A DNA stretch of 24,380 nucleotides. Source: an uncultured Veillonella sp. (GTDB taxonomy: Bacteria > Bacillota > Negativicutes > Veillonellales > Veillonellaceae). The position numbers and the translations under genes were made by a program. Shown one piece after another: positions 16,188 to 23,450 of this stretch (within the stretch, counting starts at the first letter, position 1; each line of letters starts with the position of its first letter). Location of the stretch: the NCBI RefSeq assembly GCF_900545795.1, contig NZ_URAR01000024.1:1-24380 (forward strand), written 5' to 3'. Below the pieces are notes generated by a model. That model did not search any database. It was not told the origin of the DNA and was given only the letters and a program-made list of their open reading frames with translations.

Positions 16188-17156
16188 TTATCGCTTTTTG
16201 CTTGAATCAGAATCTCTAGAGTCACTGTCTTTAGACTTGCTATCGCTGTCACTCTTACTGTCTTTAGGGCCATCTGTACCGCTCGGTAAGGTGTTGTTTT
16301 CAATAGCAGCTACTGTGATGTCCTTCAAATCTTGTACAGAGTCAAAGGTCTTGATTGTTTCAAAACCTACACCTAATTGCCCTTTGCTTAAGGATAACAC
16401 TTCATCATCCTCATTTACTTTAGCAATGTAAATATTCTTTGCTTTATCCACCCCAACTAAACGATAACGTCCTGGTGGGTTAATAACGCGCCAGCCCCCT
16501 TCAGTGCCATCGAACATGAACACATCACCGGTGCGCACATTATCATAGAAGAAATGATCTTCATCATAGAATACAGCAATACGACCAATATTAGAGGCCT
16601 GCATATAGACACGACGAGTATCGTAGTTCGCATCCGTACGATAAATGCGATATGCATTTTCTGCTACTTTTATTTTCATATACACTACATTAGTAGCCGT
16701 TGAAAAGGCTGCATCAACGATTTTACTATCAGATGGCAAATCATGCATAGCTGTATCAACCTCATGTTCTGGCGATTCAGGGTCAAAGCGCGCCAAAACT
16801 ACATTATCCTCTTCGCCACCATATAAGCCCATAATAGCCAAGTCGCGGTCTGGCAACCATTCAAAATAGCTTACAGAGCGACCTTTTAAGTCAATTTGTA
16901 CAGGCTCTTTTTTGCCGGAGGTATATACCTTTACACTATTTTGTGTCACTACGGCCATATATTTGTGCCCTTGAGAATAATATTTACTCCCTTCCCCTAC
17001 ATCGGGAAAATTGCCATCCTTGTCTTGGTTTTCACTAGAGCTTACAGCAAAATCTGTCGTAGGGGCAAAGTAGACTTGATCCAAATAATAATAAATACCG
17101 CCTTGTAATGCAAGGCCCAGCACAAAGGCGCTCATTACTTTACCAAATGAATTCAT
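16188..17156 (-). CDS. Membrane-anchored propeller-like protein with Asp/Ser-rich tail, function unknown
   Basis: 322 residues. An N-terminal hydrophobic segment (about 4-26) is likely a signal anchor without a lipobox. The body (about 55-285) is a series of short beta-rich segments with aromatic and charged turns (YMAVVTQNSVKVYT, FEWLPDRDLAIMGLY, VYMKIKVAENAYRIYRT and so on), as in a WD40/YncE-type propeller, but no canonical repeat signature is clear. The last 31 residues are Ser, Asp and Lys only in large part, probably an extended surface tail. ATG 17156 follows AGGAGG, which overlaps the stop of the upstream glycosidase gene (8 bp gap). It is the last gene of an envelope operon, so a role in surface polysaccharide handling is inferred. 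Confidence 0.75.
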   Translation of the reverse strand: MNSFGKVMSAFVLGLALQGGIYYYLDQVYFAPTTDFAVSSSENQDKDGNFPDVGEGSKYYSQGHKYMAVVTQNSVKVYTSGKKEPVQIDLKGRSVSYFEWLPDRDLAIMGLYGGEEDNVVLARFDPESPEHEVDTAMHDLPSDSKIVDAAFSTATNVVYMKIKVAENAYRIYRTDANYDTRRVYMQASNIGRIAVFYDEDHFFYDNVRTGDVFMFDGTEGGWRVINPPGRYRLVGVDKAKNIYIAKVNEDDEVLSLSKGQLGVGFETIKTFDSVQDLKDITVAAIENNTLPSGTDGPKDSKSDSDSKSKDSDSRDSDSSKKR

Positions 17157-17164
17157 AGGTCCTC

Positions 17165-18112
17165 CTATTTCACAATAAAGGCCGTAGGAATCATCCGTTC
17201 GCCCAATAAATCAGCAGGTTTATTTACAACTTTACCATTATAGAATAAAGTAGTACTTGAGCCACCATCAAGATTAGCGGCAATATAAGCACCTTCCGAA
17301 TATAATACATCCTGCACATCTCGCAAGGTCGCCCCTGTCGAATAGCCTGGTTGACGACCATCAATGACTAAGAAAAGCACGCTGCCATCTTTTTTCTGAC
17401 CAATAGCCGTACGCGGGCCAATGCCCCAACCGCCATCGCCGTCAGTAATCATCTTTTCACCATCAACAATTAATGGCGGTCCAAAGGTAATACCTTCCAT
17501 AGCCTTCATATCGGCTAATTCCGTTTTGTTGTAATTACCAGCAATTAAGTTGCCATCCTTCGTAAAGCCTACAAAATCAACAGCTTCATCAGGTCCCACA
17601 TCTTTGCCGATAATATACTCACCTTCTTGTAAAATAAAACCATAAGGCAAGCGGCCTGTACCCGTACCATTAGGGTCATGGAAGCCCCCTGCATTAATAG
17701 CTGCTACAGCATCATTATCTTTAGCAATATTACTTACTGTTTCACCCTTTTCCTGGATGTTTTGCGCCGTTGCTACTTTTACGCGACGAGGATCAGGAAT
17801 TTCTAATATATAACCTACATAACGAGTAGATTCAATCTTACGTAATTTTAATGTAGAATCTTCTCGCGCTTTAAATTTAAACAAATCTTGACTGCGCACA
17901 GTACCTACAGTACCTAAAATCATATTGATTTCATCTTGGTCAAAGAGCCAAGTGATGTAGTGTGGATGACGAGATCGCATAATAGCGCCTACGACAGTGC
18001 GTTTTAAGTTGTCAAAGGGTCCAAATAGAACCACAACTGGGGATGTAATGGCGGTAAAAAGAAACATTAGGATGATAAATTTTACCCAACCTTTACTAAA
18101 GAATCGTTTCAT
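17165..18112 (-). CDS. Phosphodiester glycosidase (NAGPA) domain protein, membrane-anchored
   Basis: 315 residues. A single N-terminal hydrophobic segment (about 10-32) anchors the protein; the rest is predicted to lie outside the membrane. The C-terminal two thirds is the NAGPA fold, named after the enzyme that removes GlcNAc from phosphodiesters. Diagnostic segments are AAINAGGF, the GPRTAIGQ strand, VIDGRQPGYSTGATLRDV and the final NLDGGSSTTLFYNG. In bacteria such proteins act on cell-wall or exopolysaccharide phosphodiesters. The gene is in the middle of a three-gene operon between a polysaccharide deacetylase (18 bp upstream) and a propeller-like protein. ATG 18112 follows GAGGAG. Confidence 0.9.
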   Translation of the reverse strand: MKRFFSKGWVKFIILMFLFTAITSPVVVLFGPFDNLKRTVVGAIMRSRHPHYITWLFDQDEINMILGTVGTVRSQDLFKFKAREDSTLKLRKIESTRYVGYILEIPDPRRVKVATAQNIQEKGETVSNIAKDNDAVAAINAGGFHDPNGTGTGRLPYGFILQEGEYIIGKDVGPDEAVDFVGFTKDGNLIAGNYNKTELADMKAMEGITFGPPLIVDGEKMITDGDGGWGIGPRTAIGQKKDGSVLFLVIDGRQPGYSTGATLRDVQDVLYSEGAYIAANLDGGSSTTLFYNGKVVNKPADLLGERMIPTAFIVK

Positions 18113-18130
18113 GCGTAACTCCTCTATCTC

Positions 18131-18949
18131 TTATAAATCTGTATATTTTTCTGTAGTAATACGCTCTTTAAAATGTTCAATGTCTACAGCATTGCCAATC
18201 CAAATACGTTTTAGCGCATATGGATTATCGCCTACATGAACCCAACCTGGATTCATCGTTGTAGCTAATTTAATGCCATTATCAGCTACTGCTTTTTCTG
18301 TATATTCTGTTACGCGCCCATAAGGATAGCAAAACCATTGATTATCAATGTCTAATTTTTCTTTTAATGCCACCTGTGCTTTTACAATATTGTTTAATTG
18401 CTCGCTTTCAGATAAATCAGTCATACGAATATGGTCATATCCATGGCTCGCAATGGTAATACCATTGTCTTTCATTTCCTTAACTTGCTCCCAAGTGAGG
18501 CGTGTGCCCATATCGCCAGGATTGATATACACTGTGCCAGCAAAGCCATATTCTTTGAGGACTGGATACACAATCGTATATGTATCTTCGTAGCCATCAT
18601 CAAAAGTGAGAACCACTGGTTTTACTGGGACCGCTTTACCATGACGAACATAATCATTTAGCTGCTCCATAGTCAACGGATGAAATCCATTGTCATGTAA
18701 GAACTTCATTTGCTCACGGAATAAATCTTCCCTAATAACTGCATCATTATCTCTATCCGGACCTACTTTATGATACATGAGAACAGGAATACCATCAGGT
18801 ACAGCTGTAGGTACGTCTTCTTTTACTTTTGTAGCTGCCGCCTCTGTCTTAGTGGCTCCACCACTAGTAGTCGCCGTCTCTGTGCCACAAGCCGTCAAGA
18901 TTAAAGCTAGGCTACAAAGCATACAAAGGACGAGTAGTAATCGCTTCAT
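18131..18949 (-). CDS. Lipoprotein polysaccharide deacetylase (NodB homology)
   Basis: 272 residues. The signal peptide ends in the lipobox LTAC (lipidated C21), followed by a Thr/Ala-rich linker to about 50. The NodB domain has motif 1 TFDDG (115-119, catalytic and metal Asp), motif 2 SHGYDH (168-173, metal His169 and His173) and motif 3 FCYPYGR (206-212). The opening PVLMYHKVG and HPLTMEQLNDY segments resemble the PgaB/IcaB type that partly de-N-acetylates poly-N-acetylglucosamine; peptidoglycan is an alternative substrate. It is the first gene of the envelope operon. ATG 18949 follows AGGAGG, with an extended -10 promoter 61 bp upstream. Confidence 0.92.
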   Translation of the reverse strand: MKRLLLVLCMLCSLALILTACGTETATTSGGATKTEAAATKVKEDVPTAVPDGIPVLMYHKVGPDRDNDAVIREDLFREQMKFLHDNGFHPLTMEQLNDYVRHGKAVPVKPVVLTFDDGYEDTYTIVYPVLKEYGFAGTVYINPGDMGTRLTWEQVKEMKDNGITIASHGYDHIRMTDLSESEQLNNIVKAQVALKEKLDIDNQWFCYPYGRVTEYTEKAVADNGIKLATTMNPGWVHVGDNPYALKRIWIGNAVDIEHFKERITTEKYTDL

Positions 18950-19009
18950 TTTTGCCTCCTAATTTATGCTCATTATTGTTTTTCTTTTACAAACACGAAT
19001 TCAATCTAT

Positions 19010-19018
19010 ATTATACCA
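19010..19018 (-). promoter_or_regulatory. Extended -10 promoter of the envelope operon
   Basis: TGGTATAAT on the minus strand, identical to the element before the CsoR gene. The -35 region (GCAACA at 17 bp) matches only in its last three bases. It lies back to back with the divergent nitrilase promoter at 19074-19103. Confidence 0.6.
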
Positions 19019-19073
19019 CAAGGCACATTATTGTTGCATTATGTATTCATGGTTAGCTCCTCTATGCCTTATA

Positions 19074-19103
19074 TTGACAGGGATTTTCACCCTTCGGTAT
19101 ACT
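19074..19103 (+). promoter_or_regulatory. Promoter of the nitrilase-family gene
   Basis: A perfect TTGACA (19074-19079) is followed after 18 bp by TATACT (19098-19103). Transcription would start near 19110, so the three 27-bp repeats at 19106-19186 would be the 5' leader. This also argues against any coding start upstream of 19100. Confidence 0.7.
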
Positions 19104-19105
19104 TT

Positions 19106-19186
19106 AATTATAGACATAGAATCATATACTCTAACTATAGATACAACATCCTATACTCTAACTATAGACACAGCATCATATATTCT
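19106..19186. repeat. Three tandem 27-bp repeats in the nitrilase leader
   Basis: Three units of exactly 27 bp (19106-19132, 19133-19159, 19160-19186), each of the pattern AAYTATAGAYAYARMATC followed by MTATAYTCT. They end 12 bp before the ribosome site AGGAG. Because 27 is a multiple of three, frames through the repeat stay open, which creates a spurious upstream extension of the gene. Confidence 0.92.
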
Positions 19187-19208
19187 AATCTCAACAATAG
19201 GAGCTGGT

Positions 19209-20003
19209 ATGTCAATGAAAAAATTAGCCTTAATCCAATTAGCCACTGAAGTAGGACATATTGATAAAAATTATGCCATGGTCCGCGAAGCCATACTAAA
19301 AGCAGCAGAAGGCGCGCCGCATATAATTGTTTTGCCTGAAACCTGGAATACAGGTTTCTACCCTACTGCCGACTTAATTAAAGAGGCAGATGCCAATGGA
19401 GATCGTACACAAGAATTCTTAAAAGAGCTAGCTCAAGAAACTCATTGTCATATTGTAGGTGGCTCTGTTAGTACGGTAAAAGACAGTCAAGTATACAATA
19501 CAACCTATATAGTTAATCGTGCAGGAGAAGTTATTTCTTCCTATGATAAAGTTCATTGCTTCTCACCTGCCAAAGAAGATGTGTTTTATGCGGGCGGCAT
19601 GGGCGTGCATAAATTTATGTTAGACGATTTAGCATGTTCCTCCATCACATGCTATGATATTCGCTTTCCTGAGTTAGTGCGTATGGCCGCCCTCCAACAT
19701 ATTGATATACTTTTCGTTCCCGCCCAATGGCCTACATCAAGGCTTGCACATTGGCGCATTTTAAATCAAGCTCGCGCCATCGAAAATCAAATGTTTGTCT
19801 GTGCCATCAATGGCTGTGGAGCCATAGGACGAGCTACCATGGCCGGCCACTCCTTAGTGATAGACCCATTTGGTGAGATTCTCCTAGAACTTGATTCATC
19901 CCCTAGTATCCAATACGTAATGATTGACCCAGAAGTTATAAAGCCAATTCGCGAAAAGATTAATGTATTCAAAGATCGTCGCCCTGAGCTCTATAAACTG
20001 TAA
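19209..20003 (+). CDS. Carbon-nitrogen hydrolase (nitrilase superfamily, probable omega-amidase-like)
   Basis: 264 residues, the normal length of a single-domain nitrilase-superfamily amidase. The Glu-Lys-Cys triad is E44 in VLPETWNTGF, K114 in SYDKVHCF and C148 in SSITCYDIRFPEL. Overall it resembles the Nit2/YafV omega-amidase group, which removes amide groups from alpha-keto acids such as alpha-ketoglutaramate, but the substrate is not certain. The frame is open upstream to 18966; ATG 19209 is chosen since AGGAG (19199-19203) lies 5 nt before it, a good promoter lies inside the upstream extension, and the extension is made of repeats. A second ATG at 19215 is also possible. Confidence 0.9.
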   Translation: MSMKKLALIQLATEVGHIDKNYAMVREAILKAAEGAPHIIVLPETWNTGFYPTADLIKEADANGDRTQEFLKELAQETHCHIVGGSVSTVKDSQVYNTTYIVNRAGEVISSYDKVHCFSPAKEDVFYAGGMGVHKFMLDDLACSSITCYDIRFPELVRMAALQHIDILFVPAQWPTSRLAHWRILNQARAIENQMFVCAINGCGAIGRATMAGHSLVIDPFGEILLELDSSPSIQYVMIDPEVIKPIREKINVFKDRRPELYKL

Positions 20004-20048
20004 ACAAACCTAAATAGATTGTATATATGAGCGCCAATATTTCCAGTA

Positions 20049-20109
20049 AATCCATGATTTAACACTGTTAGTCCTCTACAATCCATGATTTAACGCTGTA
20101 ATCCTCTAC
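20049..20109. repeat. Two-copy 30/31-bp direct repeat after the nitrilase gene
   Basis: AATCCATGATTTAAC starts both units (20049-20079 and 20080-20109), which differ at about three positions and by one base in length. It lies in the 446-bp gene-free spacer 20004-20449. Confidence 0.85.
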
Positions 20110-20158
20110 TTTATATTTGTAGTGCCACTCTACTTTTAGCCTTGTAATTAAAATTTCT

Positions 20159-20216
20159 ATATTCTTGTTACTTAACACAAATTTTCAAGAATATTTAATT
20201 TTGCAAAATTAAATAT
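20159..20216. repeat. Nested inverted repeats with a 26-bp perfect palindrome
   Basis: ATATTCTTG (20159-20167) and CAAGAATAT (20186-20194) form one inverted repeat. Its right arm overlaps a perfect 26-bp palindrome at 20191-20216 centred on TTTTGCAAAA. A TATAAT (20214-20219) begins inside the palindrome. The element is a good candidate for an operator or for a structured RNA that ends at the terminator at 20231-20264. Confidence 0.8.
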
Positions 20217-20230
20217 AATATGTCCTTTAT

Positions 20231-20264
20231 ATAGCCCTTAACCCCGTAGTTAAGGGCTATTTTA
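20231..20264 (+). terminator. Strong hairpin terminator in the spacer before the XRE gene
   Basis: A perfect 12-bp stem ATAGCCCTTAAC / GTTAAGGGCTAT with a 6-nt loop is followed by TTT. It lies 228 bp after the nitrilase stop, far for its own terminator, so it may close a short transcript or act as a leader hairpin. Confidence 0.75.
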
Positions 20265-20339
20265 AGTTTACACCAGAAAATTTAAACCTTGACCGGTGCA
20301 TTCCACTTGCACCTTTTGACCTAATTTGTAATTGCAAGG

Positions 20340-20368
20340 TAGACATCTAGTGCTTTTTAACGTATGAT
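20340..20368 (+). promoter_or_regulatory. Promoter of the XRE regulator gene
   Basis: TAGACA (20340-20345) and TATGAT (20363-20368) lie 17 bp apart, each 5/6 to consensus. The leader is about 75 nt. A small inverted repeat CGTTA/TAACG (20420-20424, 20433-20437) abuts the ribosome site GGAGG (20437-20441). Upstream, TTGACC occurs twice around a GGTGCA/TGCACC inverted repeat (about 20289-20321). Confidence 0.6.
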
Positions 20369-20449
20369 AAATTATGTTAGATGTATTTTTGTAATATATG
20401 TTTTGATAAAAACGTATATCGTTAGGGAATGATAACGGAGGCATGACTC

Positions 20450-20905
20450 ATGACTGTCAAACGCAATGACAAAGAAAAAAGAGAGACGCTGAAGCAGTAC
20501 CAACCAAAGAAGCGAAAACAGCTAGTACACGAAATTGGTACCCCTGACACCAAATCATTACGATTTACAGCGCTAGCCTTTGCTTCGCTACTAAATCCAA
20601 TCCTACCTACTGTAAAACCGCGAAAGGCTGTAACTGGGGAAGCATTTTATAATTGCTTAGGCCTTAAAATCGCGCGTTTACGGAAAAGTAAGGGTTTATT
20701 ACAACGCGACCTCGCTAAGCTCTCAGGAATTAGTATATCCTACTTATCGCGCATTGAGCGAGGCTATGCAGTACAGGGCGTTACCCTTGATATTTTATCC
20801 CATCTAGCAGATGCGCTACAGATTGAGATGCAAAATATATTTTCCTTTACGCCTGATGAAATTGCGCAAGCTCACTATCGAAGTGAAATAAAGAAATTCA
20901 ACTAA
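20450..20905 (+). CDS. XRE-family transcriptional regulator
   Basis: 151 residues. The helix-turn-helix (HTH_3/Cro-CI type) domain spans about 70-131: LGLKIARLRKSKGLLQRDLAKLSG is the scaffold and first helix pair, and ISISYLSRIERG is the recognition helix. The first 65 residues are basic (many Lys/Arg up to 30) and show no known domain; the tail after 131 is short. There is no sensor domain, so regulation is probably by its level or by a partner. ATG 20450 is 8 nt after GGAGG; an ATG at 20443 is too close and out of frame. It stands alone, convergent with the Old Yellow Enzyme gene. Targets are unknown; the inverted repeats upstream may be autoregulatory. Confidence 0.85.
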   Translation: MTVKRNDKEKRETLKQYQPKKRKQLVHEIGTPDTKSLRFTALAFASLLNPILPTVKPRKAVTGEAFYNCLGLKIARLRKSKGLLQRDLAKLSGISISYLSRIERGYAVQGVTLDILSHLADALQIEMQNIFSFTPDEIAQAHYRSEIKKFN

Positions 20906-20922
20906 ACTATTAAAACAAAAAT

Positions 20923-21028
20923 AAGCCTCTCATGGTCCCTATTACAGTGTAACTACTAGCTAGTGAACAACTAATTAAGCAACTAGCTAAAAATTATATG
21001 CCTGTAATAAGAGTCATGAGAGGCTTTT
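20923..21028. terminator. Long bidirectional terminator between the XRE and Old Yellow Enzyme genes
   Basis: AAGCCTCTCATG (20923-20934) pairs with CATGAGAGGCTT (21015-21026); an inner TATTACAG / CTGTAATA stem (20940-20947 and 21002-21009) extends it across a small internal loop. T-rich tails follow on both strands (TTTT on plus; TTATTTTTGTTTT on minus). The loop of about 54 nt contains further small palindromes (ACTAGCTAGT). Confidence 0.75.
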
Positions 21029-21071
21029 GCAATATACAGATTTTGGGTGTTTTGGTGTTTGTTTTTTGTTT

Positions 21072-22178
21072 TTATTTTACCAATCGATCAGGTACTTTCA
21101 TTTCCATAAAAGCATACGTCCCATTCGCAATCATAAGTAACTCTTTATCTTGAAGATTAAGTGTGGAGCGAATTTCGCTATCCCGATTAGCTAATATTTT
21201 ACCACTCCAGTTAGGGTCAATTAGAGATGAGCAACCAATAGCAGCAATTTCAGAATGATTTAAAGCGGCTTCTAAGTCTGCACGGTCACGAATATCACCA
21301 ACTGAAATTAATGGCATGCGTCCATTAATTGTATCATGAACATAGGCCAACATCGACTTGTCTTGGTATTCCTCTACATTAGTTTTACGATCATAACGAG
21401 TTAACGAAATATGTAAATAATCTAATTTTTTATCCGCTAATTTATCAACTAGCCATAAAGTCTCTTTTAAATTGAAACCTGGATTAGTTTCTTCGCGCGG
21501 AGAAAAACGATAACCTACAATAAAGTTAGGCACATCCATAGAATCTACCGTATCAATTACAGTATCTACAACGCGTTCAATAAAATGATAACGCTTTTCT
21601 AACGTACCGCCCCATTTATCTTCACGACGATTGGAATGAGGTGAGAAAAACTGATGTAGTAAATAATGATTAGCACCGTGTAACTCTACACCATCAAAAC
21701 CAGCTTTAATGGCTCTAACCGTAGCTTGTTTAAAGTTCTCAATAATCTCTTCTATCTCTTGGTCAGTTAGCGCTCTTGGCGTTTCTGCCCCTTCTCTTTC
21801 AGCTGCTACAGCGCTTGGTGCTACCGGCTGTTCTCCTTCAATTGTTTTGCTATCAGTCATGCGGCCTGCATGGAAAATTTGTAAAATTGCTTTCGTACCA
21901 TCACGCTTAATCGTCGAAGCTAAACGGCTAAGGCCAGGAATGAATTTATCATCATATACGCCTAGTTCACCAGTCCAGCCCATACCGTTTTTTTGGATAT
22001 TAGCTACGCCAGTAATAAATAAGCCAACATCGCCAGTACGCATTCCATAATAGGCAATTTCATCACCTGTAACAGTGCCATCATAATAGCTCATCCGCGT
22101 TGTCATTGGAGGAATAGCCAATCTATTTTTAATTTCCAAACCACGTTTAAATTTGAGAGTATCGGTTAATTTTCTCAT
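21072..22178 (-). CDS. NADH:flavin oxidoreductase, Old Yellow Enzyme family
   Basis: A 368-residue FMN-dependent ene-reductase. The TIM barrel shows the FMN region PPMTTRMS (23-30), IFHAGR (101-106), the substrate-activating pair H167 and N170 in ELHGANHYLLHQFFSPHSNRR (two adjoining blocks), and the phosphate-binding end around SVGDIRD and GCSSLIDPNW. Such enzymes reduce quinones, nitro compounds or activated alkenes. It is smaller than the 2,4-dienoyl-CoA reductase type and has no Fe-S domain. The upstream gene encodes a MarR regulator, and a 46-bp palindrome sits in its promoter, so it is probably repressed by that MarR and induced by electrophile or oxidative stress (inference). ATG 22178 follows AGGAG. 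Confidence 0.92.
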   Translation of the reverse strand: MRKLTDTLKFKRGLEIKNRLAIPPMTTRMSYYDGTVTGDEIAYYGMRTGDVGLFITGVANIQKNGMGWTGELGVYDDKFIPGLSRLASTIKRDGTKAILQIFHAGRMTDSKTIEGEQPVAPSAVAAEREGAETPRALTDQEIEEIIENFKQATVRAIKAGFDGVELHGANHYLLHQFFSPHSNRREDKWGGTLEKRYHFIERVVDTVIDTVDSMDVPNFIVGYRFSPREETNPGFNLKETLWLVDKLADKKLDYLHISLTRYDRKTNVEEYQDKSMLAYVHDTINGRMPLISVGDIRDRADLEAALNHSEIAAIGCSSLIDPNWSGKILANRDSEIRSTLNLQDKELLMIANGTYAFMEMKVPDRLVK

Positions 22179-22224
22179 TATTTACTCCTAACTAGTCTCT
22201 ATCTTGAACATTTAAAATCCATTG

Positions 22225-22270
22225 GTTATGCTCTTATAAATGTATGCACATGCATTTATAAGAGCATAAC
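22225..22270 (-). promoter_or_regulatory. MarR operator/promoter of the Old Yellow Enzyme gene: 46-bp near-perfect palindrome
   Basis: Two 22-bp arms (22225-22246 and 22249-22270) match at 21 of 22 positions around a central CA. The core is ATGTATG-CA-CATGCAT. On the minus strand TTATAA (22256-22261) and TATAAG (22233-22238) lie 17 bp apart, so the core sits exactly between -35 and -10. The same core recurs before the marR gene. The hairpin could also terminate marR transcripts, but no T-run follows on the minus strand. Confidence 0.75.
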
Positions 22271-22356
22271 TATATGTAAACGACATAGCTAAGTACCACG
22301 TCCCGTGCCTAGCCATATCGGAATCCCCATTTAGCCATAATCAGCTACTAGCATAA

Positions 22357-22731
22357 TTATTTAATACTATAAAATGAGTGTAATACTTCTTCTACAATAG
22401 GCTCTGCTGCCGCTAATTTTTCTAATCCATGAGCAGTTATTCCTATATATACACCACGTTTATCGCAGCTACAGGAACCTCGCTCAATACAACCACAATT
22501 CACATCTTCCATACGAAGAATCATGCGCGACATAGCGCTTTGGCTAAGACCAACTTGCTCTTGCAAAGTGTTAAGACGCAATTTATGTTCTTCTGCACGT
22601 TCTAAAAAGTGGAGCACATAATACGCATTTAAACTTAAATTAATACGCGATTCTAACGCATGCTCTAAAGCTTCTGAAATCTCTCGCACACGCTTATAAT
22701 CTGTAAACCAGCGCGTAAAAAAATCAGTCAT
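22357..22731 (-). CDS. MarR-family regulator with a four-cysteine wing
   Basis: 124 residues. The winged helix is clear: LQEQVGLSQSAMSRMILRME (56-75) is the recognition part and the wing ends in CDKRGVYIGITAHG (89-102), with the family's D-x-R position kept as D90-K-R92. The wing has four cysteines, C79, C81, C87 and C89 (CGC and CSC), where most MarR proteins have none. This suggests thiol-based redox sensing or metal binding (inference). ATG 22731 follows AGGAGG. The downstream gene is an Old Yellow Enzyme, and both promoters carry the same palindrome, so it likely controls itself and that enzyme. Confidence 0.88.
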   Translation of the reverse strand: MTDFFTRWFTDYKRVREISEALEHALESRINLSLNAYYVLHFLERAEEHKLRLNTLQEQVGLSQSAMSRMILRMEDVNCGCIERGSCSCDKRGVYIGITAHGLEKLAAAEPIVEEVLHSFYSIK

Positions 22732-22793
22732 ACATGTCCTCCTTTCTCGATCCTCATAAAAATCAGATTATGTCATTTCATCTTATCTTTAAA

Positions 22794-22809
22794 ATGCATG
22801 CACATGCAT
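22794..22809 (-). promoter_or_regulatory. MarR operator upstream of its own gene
   Basis: ATGCATG-CA-CATGCAT, perfect 7-bp arms around CA, 63 bp before the marR start. It is the same core as the palindrome before the Old Yellow Enzyme gene (15 of 16 bases). A minus-strand TATAAT lies just upstream at 22818-22823, so binding would overlap the transcription start region and fit autorepression. Confidence 0.7.
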
Positions 22810-22949
22810 ATACATTTATTATATTACACTATCACTTACAAAAAAGCAAGTCCCCTCAAAAATTTTCTAAGAAATTGCTCCCTCGATGTAAGTAAATCTT
22901 GTGTAATACAATTAAAACGCTCTACGCTCTAATTCCTAGCCTACTCAGC

Positions 22950-23450
22950 CTATACAATTAAGTAGTAATTTTCAATGTCTAAGAACTCACCATTTTTTAC
23001 GCCCACTTCAGGTATGGATCCAGAAAATGTAAATCCAAATTTCTTATGTAGCTTTACGCTAGCTTCATTGCCTCCCGTAATAACAGATACAACAATATGA
23101 ATACTATCATCCTCTTTAGCATAAGCTAAAATAGATTCCATCAACTTAGAAGCCACACCTTTGCGTCTAAAATCAGGCCCTATATAAATAGATAGTTCCA
23201 CAGTTCCTGCATAGGCTTCCTTACTTCTATATTCGGATAAAGTAGCATATCCTGCCACAACATCATCGATAGTAGCTACGATTAAAGGATGATTTAATAT
23301 ATTATGCGCTTCATACCAAGTGGTCCATTCTGCTATAGTACGTGGCTCAATATCAAAAGTAGCTACACCATGTAATACTTCGTAATTATAAATATCTAAT
23401 AATGCTGGTACATCTTCACGAACGCCAGTTCTAATTTTTATCTCACTCAT
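22950..23450 (-). CDS. GNAT N-acetyltransferase (phosphinothricin/methionine-sulfone type)
   Basis: A 166-residue GNAT enzyme that uses acetyl-CoA. The N-terminal IYNYEVLHGVATFDIEP region (20-36) is the hallmark of the Pat/MnaT/YncA group, which acetylates phosphinothricin, methionine sulfone or related amino acids. The acetyl-CoA loop is RRKGVA (95-100), followed by LHKKFGFTFSGSIPEVGVKNG typical of the same group (as two conserved blocks). The native substrate is unknown. ATG 23450 follows AGGAG. It is monocistronic, with an extended -10 promoter upstream. Confidence 0.9.
   Translation of the reverse strand: MSEIKIRTGVREDVPALLDIYNYEVLHGVATFDIEPRTIAEWTTWYEAHNILNHPLIVATIDDVVAGYATLSEYRSKEAYAGTVELSIYIGPDFRRKGVASKLMESILAYAKEDDSIHIVVSVITGGNEASVKLHKKFGFTFSGSIPEVGVKNGEFLDIENYYLIV

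Noticed and set aside
18966..19208. N-terminal extension of the nitrilase gene by 81 residues (open frame)
   Set aside because: It contains a consensus promoter at 19074-19103 and the 27-bp repeats, has no ribosome site at 18966, and the family length fits the start at 19209.
19031..19249. Second open frame (72 codons) across the 27-bp repeats
   Set aside because: Open only because the repeat length is a multiple of three; it overlaps the nitrilase start and encodes repetitive sequence.
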